Source: Trametopsis cervina
Taxonomy: Eukaryota; Basidiomycota; Agaricomycetes; Polyporales; Irpicaceae
Assembly: GCA_022385755.1 (NCBI GenBank)
Contig: MU278379.1
Location: forward strand, 1 to 64,000
DNA: 64,000 nt
Direction of reading: 5' to 3'
Part shown: positions 1 through 10,164 of the stretch, in pieces
Layout: each line of letters opens with the position of its first letter
Position numbering within the stretch: position 1 is the stretch's first letter
Notes under the pieces: model-generated
Seen by the model: only the letters and a program-made list of their open reading frames with translations
Told to the model about the DNA's origin: nothing
The model's database searches: none
Position numbers and translations under genes: made by a program

Positions 1-350
1 AGATTCTCCTTTAGGATAGATTATAGTCATCTGACACGGTCATGAGGCCAGATAAGAGCATGGAAGCTGGTGGAACCCAGAGGTTTCTCCCATTGGTTGA
101 TAAGGCTATTTCAAATAGAACCTGGCTTACTCAGTAGATCACATGATTAGGTATTAGAGGTCTAGGGAGTTTCAGGGGTCTTCCCTCACATGTATATAAG
201 CCGCCCCTTCTGAGGGTATTGCCCCCCAGTCTTATCCACTCTGTTGATCCAGACTACTCTCTGCTTGCCTACTCAGCACCTCACCACTCTCCAGCCCACT
301 CTATAACCCTAAACCCTATCCTCAGGTTTAGACCTTATATTTGGTGAGTA
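1..350 (+). mobile_element. Possible LTR-type sequence (weak)
   Basis: No coding sequence reads through here. The stretch has a TATATAAG box at 193-200, a transcript-leader-like pyrimidine-rich segment after it, and short CCCTAA-like units at 304-318, an arrangement resembling the promoter half of a fungal LTR. It abuts the point where the minus-strand SANT-like gene loses its C-terminal half. No second LTR, target duplication or primer-binding site can be shown inside the window, so this is only a suggestion. Confidence 0.22.
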
Positions 351-862
351 ACTAGTTTTGTTACACAACTCTGGTCTCTGCTCTATCTGCTCCGAAGTCA
401 GGCCTTGGCCTGTCAGTCCAAGCCTATTCCGTTCCTGTATATACAGTTTCCGTAGACTGTAAACAAGGACATGAGTACAGGGAACTACTACGAGAGGGCA
501 TGCACATACCCAATGACCCGATTCTCAATTTTCGTGGTCCACTGGTTGTATGTGTTGGTTGCTTGGTACAACTCCCGCACCTCGGACTGCTGATCGCGCT
601 CGAAGATGTACGCCGCGATCTGGCGATACCAGTGTATCTTCGGGTGCCCGCGGACAGCTGGTCGGGTGCCTGTTTCGGCTTGGACAGCTTTGTTGTCGGG
701 CGGATACAAAGCCATTCGGCCATCTGGATTGTTGACCATCCACTCGATGAGGCGGTCCGTCCGCGTTGGGTCGTCCCATCGAACATTCTTAATACGAGTC
801 TCTTCGGTTGCCGCAGCTGGGGCCTTGCCTTTCCCCGCAGCGCTGGCGCGAGATCTGGACAT
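309..862 (-). pseudogene. Truncated SANT/Myb-like hypothetical protein
   Basis: ATG at 862 opens a Lys/Ala-rich N-terminus followed by a Trp-containing helical segment (VRWDDPTRTDRLIEWM) and an HWYRQIAAYIF segment, the general pattern of the Myb/SANT-like N-terminal domain common in agaricomycete hypothetical proteins. A GT..AG intron (509 down to 457) joins the first exon to a second reading KLYIQERNRLGLTGQGLT, continuing the same helical region in frame. The frame then stops at 309-311, well before the C-terminal half I would expect. The break lies beside LTR-like sequence, so truncation by insertion or rearrangement is likely. The family link rests on pattern memory; a functional short protein is possible. 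Confidence 0.5.
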
Positions 863-865
863 TAG

Positions 866-985
866 ATGGCGACGAGTTGAATGTGACGACGGGCTGAGAG
901 TGACGACAAGTTGGGAGCGGTGACGAGGCGAGAGCGGTGACGAGTCGAGAGCGATAACGAGTCGAGAGGGCGACCACTAGCGACG
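866..985. repeat. Degenerate 16-20 bp tandem repeat
   Basis: About six imperfect copies of a unit close to TGACGAGTCGAGAGCGG follow one another directly. On the minus strand they form the 5' leader or promoter of the truncated SANT-like gene, ending about 4 bp from its ATG. Copies vary at several positions and lengths range from about 16 to 20 bp. Confidence 0.75.
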
Positions 986-1916
986 AGCGCGGCCAGTGTA
1001 TACTCAAAATATAATATGGTATATTCGGTGCGTCACACATTTCGGAGTTCAAATTTACATCTCGTGCAGCCATAATGGCGTTCACCCATTATTCTTTCTA
1101 ACCACTACTCTGAACAGTACTATTATTCTGTTTACCACTACTCTGAACAGTACTAGTGATGTATACACTTTAACATTATGTAAAATTACAGTTACATTTT
1201 TTGAGTAACTTGTAAAAATTTACAAGAATATATTGACATTATTTCTCACCTTTTCTTTAGAGATATATCTTGGCCATTGCTCAGTGTGGAAATTTTGCCC
1301 TTTATATCCTCAAACAAATTGGAGATAGACTTGCAAAATGACTCGTTTATGTTCGGCGCTTCAACGAACATCTGTGCTAGTTGTCCGGGGGCCTGGTGTG
1401 GCGGGGTCCGCCCTCTTTGGGCCGACGGCACGTGCCGAAGTCATCCCCAGCCAGCCAGGTGGCCGCTCATCATTGCTGGCAGTGTATCAGCAACACGCCA
1501 GCACATCGACGGCCGCAACGTACGCGCAGGGCCCGAGGCACACGACGGCAACGAGGACTTGACTGGTCTACTGGGCTGTATCGTATTCGCTCGGTCGGCA
1601 CGCGCGCAACTCGACGTTTTTCGTTCTGAGCGGCGACGCTATCGGGCGGTCGCCTTTTGAGTCGGAGTGAGTACTCGTTCCTCCTACAGTTTACTTCTCC
1701 GCCTGGAGGACTTCCTCGCACCCGCCACCCGTGTTTATATCTTCCTATCTACCTTCTCGCCCTCTCTCTCTCTTTCTTTGTCGCTTGCTCTTTCTCCTAC
1801 TCTCCCCGTTGCATTCCGCACACTGACGACGATGTTTTCAGGAACGTACCAAACCAATTGCACACCCCACCGCCGCCCGCACACACCCGCACACGCACAC
1901 CAACAGGAGCACGAAC
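986..1916. other. Intergenic region upstream of the Zn2Cys6 gene
   Basis: AT-rich from 1000 to 1340. A 22-bp direct repeat starting ACCACTACTC lies at 1101-1122 and 1134-1155. The part nearest the gene (1740-1800) is a CT-rich pyrimidine tract, common just upstream of fungal transcription starts. No convincing coding exon was found. Confidence 0.6.
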
Positions 1917-3329
1917 ATGGCGACAGAGCAGCCAAAGACGACGGAACAGCCTGCGCCGCCACCCGCGCCCCCGCCCGTGCTGGCGTATCCGCCGCCGTAC
2001 GGCTCAGCGCACTACGCACCAATGCCGCCCGGCGCATATGGCCAGCCAATCTACACCATCGCGCCCCTCCCCGCAGACCCGAATCATGACCCGAACGCGC
2101 AGCAGCCCCAGCAGGGCCCGTATCTCATGGCGTTCCCACCGGCCCCTGGCCTCGTGTATGCGTTTGCGCATCCGCCACCGCATGCCGGACAACGTACGTA
2201 CTCTGCTCTGTTTATTTTAATTGCATGCCGCGCGTGCGTGCGCGGTTGCGCTGGCTGATGTGCTGATATCCGCGTGTTCGACAGCGTTCATGTACCCGCC
2301 GTACCCGCCGCCCCCTGTGGCGGCCCCCCGTCCGAAGCGCAGGCAGGTTAAAATGGCGGTGAGTGAGCTCCTTAGGATTATTTTTGACGGGCTGTTCGAG
2401 CTCACCGTGTTCTCTTGCCAGTGCACGAACTGCGCGGCGGCGTGCAAGAGGTGCGACGACAGCCGACCGTGCGAGCGATGCATGAAATACGGGATCGCGG
2501 ACAGCTGCGTCGACGGACAGCGCAAGGAGCGCAAGAAGGGCATTAAGCGGGGTCCGTACAAGCGCAAGGCGAAGAGCGCGACGGACTCGCCTGGGCCTTA
2601 TAGCGGTGAGCAACACCTTCCCTCTTCTTCCCACCGTGCCCCGCCGCGGCGCGTATGTATGCTGACAGTCTTCCTTCTCCCTCACCAGGCCAAGGTGCAC
2701 CGTCCACTGACGCACCAGAGCCCGTCGTCGCCCCTGCGCCCTACCCGTTCCCGCCACCCGAGAGTTACTACCCGTTCTACTATCCACACCCCGGGTTCGC
2801 GCCTCATCCACACGAAGGCGGTAGCTCCGACGGCGCGCCACCGCACTCAGCGCACCAGCCTGTGTTCCCGCTCCACCCAGCGGTGTACCCGCCGTACGCG
2901 CAATATCCACCACCAGGCGCTGTCGCGTACCCACCACCACCACCACCTCCTCCACAGCCGGCGCCACCATCTACCGCGGCACCGGCGGACGTCAACGGTA
3001 AGGCGGCGGAAGACGCGAATGGGAATGGGAACAGGAATGGGAATGGAGAGTCCGCGAGTGCACCGAAGGCGAAGAGACAGCCGCGTGCGAGTAAGGGCGG
3101 TGAGGAGGGGAAGAAGAGGAAGACGAAGGATGCGGTTGTTGTACATGGCGAGGGTGATGCGGCTGGAGGGGGAGGAGCGGGAGGAGGGGACGCAGGAACG
3201 GGAACAGGAACAGGGGCAGGAACAGGGACAGGGGGAGCAGGGGCAGGGAGCTCGTCGCCCGAGCAGCAGTTCGCACCGGGCCTCGCGAATGGGGGAGCCG
3301 AACAGAGGCATGTCGTGTCGCCCGTCTGA
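1917..3329 (+). CDS. Zn(2)-Cys(6) transcription factor with Pro/Tyr-rich flanks
   Basis: Four exons (1917-2193, 2285-2358, 2422-2605, 2689-3329) give a 391-residue protein. The N-terminal 110 residues are rich in Pro, Tyr and Ala. Exon 3 opens exactly on the first cysteine of a binuclear zinc cluster, spaced C-x2-C-x6-C-x5-C-x2-C-x8-C, with an extra Cys inside the first loop, followed by a strongly basic KKGIKRGPYKRK tail that suits DNA-backbone contact or nuclear import. The C-terminal half is low-complexity (Pro/Tyr, then Asn-Gly, then Gly-Thr-Gly-Ala repeats). There is no fungal-specific middle homology region, so it is a short factor rather than a Gal4-sized one. It resembles Ert1-like zinc clusters in the DSRPCERC segment, but its target genes cannot be inferred. 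The start is the first ATG after the CT-rich leader. Confidence 0.85.
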
Positions 3330-4520
3330 CAGCCAGCCCTTGCGTACGTATACTCGCGGTCTGCCGCACCCACGCTTTTTACGATTTGCGATTGTGCTGA
3401 AACACGCCTCGGTAGATTCTTCCTGCTCCTCCTCGTGCGCTGCTGCCATGTGTCTGCTCGACCTGCCGTTACCATCAGCGAGAAGGGCGCTGTCAAATCC
3501 GGATTAATGGTCCGTGACATTCTTCCTTTTCCCTCTCCCTCGCACTCTCCATCCCTCGTCCTCCATCGCGCTTGCTCTCTCACCCCTCCGCAATTTTTTT
3601 TTTCGCTTCTTCTCTCGGTATACTATCATGCGAACTGACGCGCATGCTCTCTCTATCTTTGATCCCCAATTTCCCTGTCTCCGTGCTGCTGACTTCGCCT
3701 TCGCCTTCGCCCACCTCCTCACCTGTCGGTTTCTAGAGGTTCTTTGGCCATCAACAGAGTAGTCCCCCGGCTCGCTGTTGACGCGTCAAATGACCTGAGA
3801 AATTGTGTGAACAACCACCGCGCGCTCGCATTGCCCCCTTTTTTTTCTGCATGTTGCAGAGTGTTGTGCCGTGCCGTGTCGCGTCTTGGCTGTGCCCATT
3901 TCTTCGTTTCCGCCGTCTTGCTGTTGTACCATATGGATGTCCCGTGGCCTTGCTTCCTTACTCCCCTCCCTTCCCTCACATCCCATTTTGATTCCAATTT
4001 CCATGCCCCCTTACCTGTTCTTTTGTTTGGTCTCTTTCCCCGCTATGCTCTCGCTTCGTGTACGCTTTCGTCCTGGTTCTCGGGTTCCGTGTCGACTATG
4101 TTTCCGTGCTGCTCACAATGGAAAACAAGAAGAAAAAACCGCGCTGCGCTCCTCATATACCCGAGGAGGACTGACAGCAGCTGACAGTTAATGTGTACCT
4201 GACTCTCGCGATGTACTGCATGCGACGCCAAATCCTGTACAGTAGACTATATGTTACCCATGCCATGCCACCCCTTCTCTGTTCACCTCGCTCGCTTACT
4301 GAACGATAAACGATAACCGCTTAGCGATTTGACACTGCAACGGGCGCCCCGGGTTTATTTGCACGACCAAACATGGCGACACACTGCGAAATTTCGAACG
4401 AGGGGGCGTCTAGTCTAATTGACACAGTCCCACCAGTCGTTCTTCCAGCCAACACACACATCTGTCTCACCGAACACCTACCTCCCACGAACTACCAACC
4501 AACCAACGATAACAGTAACG
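3330..4520. other. Intergenic / 3' UTR region
   Basis: Pyrimidine-rich throughout, with several TTTTTTT and CTC tracts. It would hold the 3' UTR of the zinc-cluster gene and the promoter of the p32 gene. No coding exon, RNA gene or repeat is evident. Confidence 0.6.
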
Positions 4521-5708
4521 ATGTCTGCTCTCCGTGTATTGCGCCAGGTCGCCGGCCCCTCGTGCAGGGCGTTCTCTACGCGCGCCGTCACGCGCACGTT
4601 CGCGCTGCAAGCCATCCGCGTCGCCGCCGCCGCTCCCACCGCTACGAGGGCGTTCTCAGGCTCTGCGTTCAGGCTCGGACAGGGTGCTTGTGAGTTTACC
4701 TTTGCAGTCTTCCCTGCGACTTTGCGAGGCGGGGTTGAGCTGACTGGGTTTGCGTTTTCACAGCGGACGTGGCGCTGTCGCAGAAGCTGGCGGAGGAGCT
4801 GCAGTACGAGAAGGAGGCGGCGCCGGCGGACGAGCCAGAGTTCTTGACGAGCTTCAAGGCCCAGGGCGTGTGGGCTGTACGTGCCATTGAGCTTCTGGTT
4901 TGTGTGAGCTTGCGGTGCTGACCTGTGTGCTAGATCGAGGATACTGCTGGCAATGATGAGGTCGCGTTCGTGAGGACGTTTGGCAACGAGACGTGAGTGC
5001 TGTCTGTCTGCGACTGAGCTGAGCTGAACTGACTGGATGTGCGCTGCAGCATCCGCCTGATCTTCTCTATCGCCGACATCCAGACGGCGCAAGAGGCGCA
5101 GTATGAGGAGGAGGAGGCAGAGGAGGCCGAGGAGGGTTCTGAAGACGAGCCCGCAAACTCGTACCCCATTCGCTGCTCGATATCCATCAACAAGGCAAGT
5201 TGCCTCCGTCTCCACCGCTATGGACGGTGCAGGGTGCTGACGTGTGTTGGCATTGTGTAGGGGACCAGCGACGGCGCGCTGACCATCGACGCAATGTGCC
5301 AGGACGGTGCGTTCGTCGCGGACAACATCTCGTTCTACCAGGACGCGAAGCTCGCGACGGAGCTCACGCCCGAGGCGGACTGGAAGCGCCGCGGGCTGTA
5401 CATTGGTCCCCAGGTACGTCGCCGCGATTGGCCTTGTTCTCTCTCTGTTGCAAGGGTTGGGCTGATGTTGTGTATGGCGGCAGTTTGACACGCTCGACGT
5501 CAGTGTCCAGGAAGAGTTTGAAAAGTTCCTCACGGAGCGTGGGATCAACGACAGCCTCGCCGCGTTCATCCCTGAGTACGCCGAGCACAAGGAGCAAAAG
5601 GTGCGCACAATGGCTTCCAGCCCCTGGGTCGTATAGTTCTGACGTTGGTGTGGCGGACAGGAATATGTCGGCTGGCTCAAGAACGTCAAGACCTTCATTG
5701 ACGTGTAG
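4521..5708 (+). CDS. MAM33: Mitochondrial p32/Mam33 (C1QBP-family) acidic matrix protein
   Basis: Seven exons (4521-4689, 4764-4876, 4934-4992, 5050-5194, 5261-5413, 5484-5600, 5661-5708) encode 267 residues. Residues 1-55 are Arg/Ala/Ser-rich without acidic residues, a typical matrix targeting peptide. The mature part has the family's pattern: an N-terminal helix (LSQKLAEELQYE), a beta-sheet core broken by a Glu-rich loop (EEEEAEEAEE), and the C-terminal helix ending in EYVGWLKNVKTFIDV. Members form doughnut-shaped trimers in the mitochondrial matrix and support mitochondrial translation and respiratory assembly. Intron 4 (5195-5260) has a GC donor (AAG|GCAAGT); all frames join cleanly with it. 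A 406-codon open frame on the other strand is a shadow of this gene. Confidence 0.92.
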
Positions 5709-6653
5709 GCGCATTGACTGTCTGACTATGCTGAACCTCGCTACCCAAAGTTATTGTAAAGCCATGTAATTGCTTGCTGTCTACTCTAGTACCGTGATAG
5801 AATGTCACCCCCACCCCCTGCTCTTTGCCATTGATACATGATGCTCGTTGTGTGGAGTTGCTAGATATGAGTGCCCGTACGGCGTGTGGTTGAGTTAAAG
5901 TGACCAACGAGAGGGCGATACGCCAGGCCTCTATGTCGATCTTCGAATTCTGATTTCTTCCGGCGTAAGTCGCGGACGTGCGCCCGCACTGCCGCGTATA
6001 TGTATATTGACTTGTGCCAATTTCGCCCTTTCCCTGTATCCTGCTGTCCTCGCACCTCGCAGCTTCGCTTTTTTGCACCATATTCTGCCCTCATTCTTCG
6101 TTCCCCGCTCCAGTTGTGTCGTCTCTCGTGTTGTGTCATCCTCTTTTCGTCCGCGTAGTGCAGGGCTGACAGCTTGCTTCTTGGCAGTTGGGCGCGCTGC
6201 GTGGCGAGGTGAGTTGTGCCGTCTTGTACATCGTGATGGACCAGCACTACCCCTCGAGCCCTGAGGCTGACGTCTACTTCTATTCAACGCCTCAGCACAC
6301 CCACGGCCACTTGCTGCGCCCTGGGCGACACTTCCTAGACCCTACGAATCTGGGAGGAGCGAACTTGCACCGCTTGACCTGTCTGGCCTATGTTCAATGG
6401 CAGGTTTGAACAGTGTATGCGTTCTCAAGTTCTGGGTGCTGAGAGTTTTTTCGGCCGATCATGGGTACTATCGGAGCTGGAGATAGAACTGGACGGATAG
6501 AGTGGTAGCACACCCAAAGCACGACGAGTGGAAGAAGCTTCTAACACCCGCCACGGACTGCTGCGTCCGATGACGTTCTCCCCCTATGATAACAGCGTTT
6601 AGACACTGGCATATGAAACGTTAACGCGCCGCGTACCAGACATTATAGCCACT
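5709..6653. other. Convergent intergenic region
   Basis: Lies between the 3' ends of the p32 gene and family member 1. Several 60-130 codon open frames occur on both strands, but none has a recognisable motif or clean splice partners. I see no assignable gene or repeat. Confidence 0.5.
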
Positions 6654-7417
6654 TCATGATGGGCGAGGAACGTCAGAGTCGGGTTCCTGTGGCGATGCTT
6701 TCTCTGCGTCCCATGGTACGGCTAGCAGCCCCAGTTCATATATCGGTATTTTTTCTGGCACGGCTCTCTGACGGTTGGGCACCGGCATAGCCACAACCAC
6801 AGCCACATCCATCTGTGCAGATGTCCTGGACACAGTTGACGATATAGGAAGCGATTCTGTCGCCGCTTTATGTGCCCAACGAGCTAGCCCTCGTCTGGCT
6901 GGCGATCGAGGTTCTTCAGCGGGTACGCCCGATGCTCGCTGCGCCTCGTCCGGAGACGAGATTGTATGATAACGAGCTGAGAGAGGCTGCCATTGACTGT
7001 GAAGACTCATCCTAGAGAGCGGGACGATCGTGCACGTACTGTGATCGCAGACCATAGACCGTCTCCGAGGGAAGCGCCGCTCTCAATGTCCCACAGCTTG
7101 GGCTTCGGGCCCAGTGGCTTTCTGCCTCTGCGAGATGGTCCTCCTGTGACTGCGACGCCGGCCGCCCACTCTTGCACGTCCGCATGAAGGACCACGGGGG
7201 GCATGCGTCTCCGCCAGATGAACGACAGTAGCCCGTATCGCCTGAGAAAGACCATGCACATGAGTCCGCCTGCGAAGATGCCGATGGCGAGGAAGGCGAG
7301 GATGAGCGCGGGAGAGGCGTCGGATGAGAACAGGCCTGTGGGAGGGTTCGGAGGTCCGGACGTGCTCGTGCTCGTTGTCGTGACTGGACCAGCCGTCGAG
7401 CTCGTCGTTGTCGACAT
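6654..7417 (-). CDS. Single-pass membrane protein, LWDV/PLSA/AMPxP family, member 1
   Basis: Two exons (7417-7040, 6986-6654) encode 236 residues. The N-terminus is about 33 residues of Ser/Thr/Pro without a signal peptide, followed by a transmembrane helix (about residues 36-57) and a basic stop-transfer segment (RR...WRRR), giving N-out/C-in topology by the positive-inside rule. The cytosolic part carries KPKLWDI, a Trp five residues before the intron, PLSA at the first codons of exon 2, and VAVVVAMPVP followed by IYELG near the C-terminus. Donor GTACGT and acceptor GGCAG give a phase-0 intron. The same layout recurs in five other genes of this window. I recognise no named domain and infer no function beyond a membrane protein with a conserved cytosolic tail. 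Confidence 0.72.
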
Positions 7418-8061
7418 TGGGGATGATTGTGCGTGGCTTCGTCTAGGCGATGAGGGTCAATGAGGTCATTTCGGGGTGATATTTGAATATCGGGGCGCAT
7501 ATATACGCAGTCGGTGGTCGAGCGACCTGCACTGGAACCACCACTCACCTCTGCTACTCGTAGAATGCTCACTGGGAAGGCTTTCCGACGTCGTGGTCTG
7601 GCGCAGGCAGCTTATGGGATGGACAGCGTCAACTCCCGCGCTGACTCGGTCAGCTGGATGGATGAGCAATTGTCGCATTGCCAGGTGCCGTGTCTGAGTC
7701 TCCCGCGCCGGTACAGTGCAAATATCAGCTCTGGGAAGTTATATTGAAGCACCATTGGATTCCGAACGCAGAGCTCGACGGCGACTTATAAGTGGTCTGA
7801 TATGCCCTTATTGCACCCAGAGCGAAGCTAGCACTACCATGCCAGGTGGCGATGCCAGATAGCTCAAGGGGCCCCGCGACCTGCCGGGGAAAATGCGGCC
7901 TTCGAAGCCCTGGAGGGGATGGCTCGTGCTGCACTGTTCGGTCAGTCCTCGCCCACGCCGCTTTTCTTTTTTCGCTCGCCTGACCTCCGTCGACGGTATA
8001 TAGCACTTGGTCGGTTGTGCATCGGGTCTGTCTCGTCGTTCGCACCCCCACACCCCACACC
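7418..8061. other. Divergent promoter region of member 1 and the GPI glycoprotein gene
   Basis: Holds a TATA box for each gene: minus-strand TATATAT near 7498-7505, about 80 bp before the member 1 ATG, and plus-strand TATATAG at 7997-8003, about 60 bp before the glycoprotein ATG. No coding exon is apparent between them. Confidence 0.6.
7997..8003 (+). promoter_or_regulatory. TATA box of the GPI glycoprotein gene
   Basis: TATATAG lies 59 bp before the ATG at 8062, a normal fungal distance, and suggests a strongly or conditionally expressed secreted product. Confidence 0.55.
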
Positions 8062-9479
8062 ATGATCTCCATCGCCGCCCTCCTTGCCCTGCCCCTCGTG
8101 GCCCACGCGCAGACGTACAGCGCAACGTATCTGCCGACCAACGCACCGAACAAGTCAGAGCAGGGGCAGTCGGGCACCAATCAGTGTGGATCTGGCTCGA
8201 GTCAGAGCTCGATGTGCCAGAACGTGTACAGTGAGCTCCGTCCTCCGTCGTTCTCATGCTTCTTGCTGACATCGTGCATCAGTCAACTCGGTCGACGACT
8301 TCTGCGTCTTTGCGCCCCCACAGCCAGGTCCCGCCTCTGTCATCGGCAACACCGAGCGTATCGAGGTCGCATGGTGCATCAAGCCAGGCTATGGCACCCG
8401 TCTCATCCCTGACGGGTCCGTGTCTGGGGCTCACTTTGTCCAGACTCCAGATTACGTCCAGGTGACCGCTGTCGGCGATTTCACGAAGATCAACGTACCC
8501 GCAGGCGATGAGGGAGGCGAGCTCGACCCGCACGGTGCAGACGGCAACGGTGAGCCCGCAGACGGTCGACTCTGTCCGCTCTTTATTGAACGAGTGTTTC
8601 AGGTAACCCTATCGGCGGTCTGGTGTTCTCGAGCGCATTCGGCAGCCTGCAGCAGCTGCACGAATGGACCAACTTCATTTCCGACACGGAGTTGTGCATC
8701 CGCGGCTGCCGCGACGGGCCCAAGGCGCCAGCGCTGTGCCAGCACATTTACGACACGCTTGGCTGCGAATGGAATATGCCAGGAAACTACAACTCCGGCG
8801 TGTTCGAGAAGTGCAAGGGCGATACGGGAGAGGTGCGTGTATATCTCGTCTTCGGTTCCGCTCAGCTTCTGAACGCCGAGTCTCTGCGATTGTAGCCCAT
8901 GGGCGTTTACGGTGGGTCTACGTTCCACCAGGGCGACCCGGCCACCCCGCCCGCGCACCCCGCGCCGCCCTCGTCGCTCTGCACGCCGCTGTCGACCATT
9001 GGCAACCTGGCGGCGAGCTCCTCCGGCGCGTCGAGTGCGTCTCAGACCAGTGTAAGCTCCTCTCCTTCCGCGTCCGCTTCTGCGTCTAGCTCCCCGAGTG
9101 GTTCCTCGTCCGGCTCTGGCTCCCCCTCCTCATCCCTCTCTTCCTCTGGGACCGCCTCGTCGTCCGGATCGTCGGCGTCGGGTCCCAGCATTCCGGTTTC
9201 CGTGAGTTCCTCCCTGTGTATCCGGCCGAGCGCGCTTTTTATTCCTGCTGTCCCGTGCTGTGTCTGTTGAACGGTTCGAACGAAATTTGTGCTGACACAA
9301 CTTCTCCCGTGTAGTCTGGCTCGTCTTCGGCGCCGACTGGCGCAAGCTCGTCTGGTTCTTCCTCCGGCAGCCCCGCACCCAGTGGCTCTGGGAACACCAG
9401 CGGCGCATCGCCGGTCGCTCGCTTCGGATGGGGGGTCGTGGCGGCGGGCGTCGCTGCCGCCGGGTACGTCCTAGCGTGA
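8062..9479 (+). CDS. Macrofage-activating-glycoprotein-type secreted, GPI-anchored protein
   Basis: Five exons (8062-8230, 8283-8549, 8603-8832, 8896-9201, 9315-9479) give 378 residues. A signal peptide ends near AHA-Q (residues 1-16). The ectodomain has the conserved basidiomycete pattern: SSMCQNVY, SVDDFCVFAPP, NTERIEVAWC, GAHFVQTPDYVQVTAVGDF, GGELDPHGADGNGNPIGG, HEWTNF and CRDGPKAPALCQHIYDTLGC, with paired cysteines. About 100 Ser/Gly-rich residues follow as an O-glycosylated stalk, then a C-terminal hydrophobic tail (WGVVAAGVAAAGYVLA) as expected for a GPI signal. The family name is historical; its biochemical role in the wall is unknown. All splice joints are canonical. Confidence 0.88.
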
Positions 9480-10164
9480 ATGACTCCCCTTCCTACGGAC
9501 GGACAGGAAAAACACTACCCACACCTTGCTTGGTTTGCCTGAACTGGACTCTTTCTCTCATCCTCATCTTTACGCCGCCCCTTGCACAGTCAATATGACT
9601 TTCATGACGATTACAGGTTTATTTGTTTTGATTACGCTTCACGCAGAACATTAGTAGTATTTCCCGAACACCGTTCACTCTACGTCGAGGCCGTATACCC
9701 CCTCGCAGCTCGCGCGACTACTCGCGCCCGCCCATCTCTCACTGTCTTTTCTCCTGGTCTGCTACTTGGTTGCTTGTAATGGGATGGAGCGATTCGATTT
9801 CTTGTTTTTCCCGGACTTGCGTTGTCGTATTTTTTTTTCAGGTGTAGTGCTGTGGACGCTTGGAGGGGATTGTTGTCCTGCCAGTGCTTTTGTATTTACC
9901 CGACGGCTGTTGTTTGTTCAAACAGGTGTTTGTGTTGTCGTCATCTGTGCGAGACTCGTAGAGCATGGCCGGTGTGACGATGTGGTGAGAACAATCTGAC
10001 GTTGTTGGATGCGGCAGCCAACTGGCTAACATCGGGGTCCCCATGTTATATCGTACGTGTGCTGCGAACAACAATTCGATTCTTTATGCTTAACATCGAT
10101 CCATATTGATAATACAGTATGTATACAAGTGCGTCTTCGTACTCTCGTCATGCCAGTTGCGCAT
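9480..10164. other. Convergent intergenic region
   Basis: Between the 3' ends of the GPI glycoprotein gene and the hydroquinone reductase gene. T-rich and AT-rich tracts fit 3' UTRs on both sides. No gene, repeat or RNA was recognised. Confidence 0.6.

Noticed and set aside
304..318. CCCTAA-like repeats suggesting telomeric sequence
   Set aside because: Only two imperfect units; too short to be a telomere tract.
2221..3507. 428-codon plus-strand frame over the zinc-cluster gene, and a 252-codon minus frame
   Set aside because: The 428-codon frame runs through introns and is Arg/His-rich in its second half, a frame-shifted reading of a Pro/Gly-rich coding exon. The spliced Zn2Cys6 model keeps all cysteines.
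4478..5698. 406-codon open frame on the minus strand
   Set aside because: It lies wholly antisense to the p32/Mam33 gene, crosses its introns and has no family motif; the plus-strand gene explains the region.
7012..7572. 186-codon minus-strand frame overlapping member 1
   Set aside because: It is a shifted reading of the member 1 exon without a membrane helix or motif.
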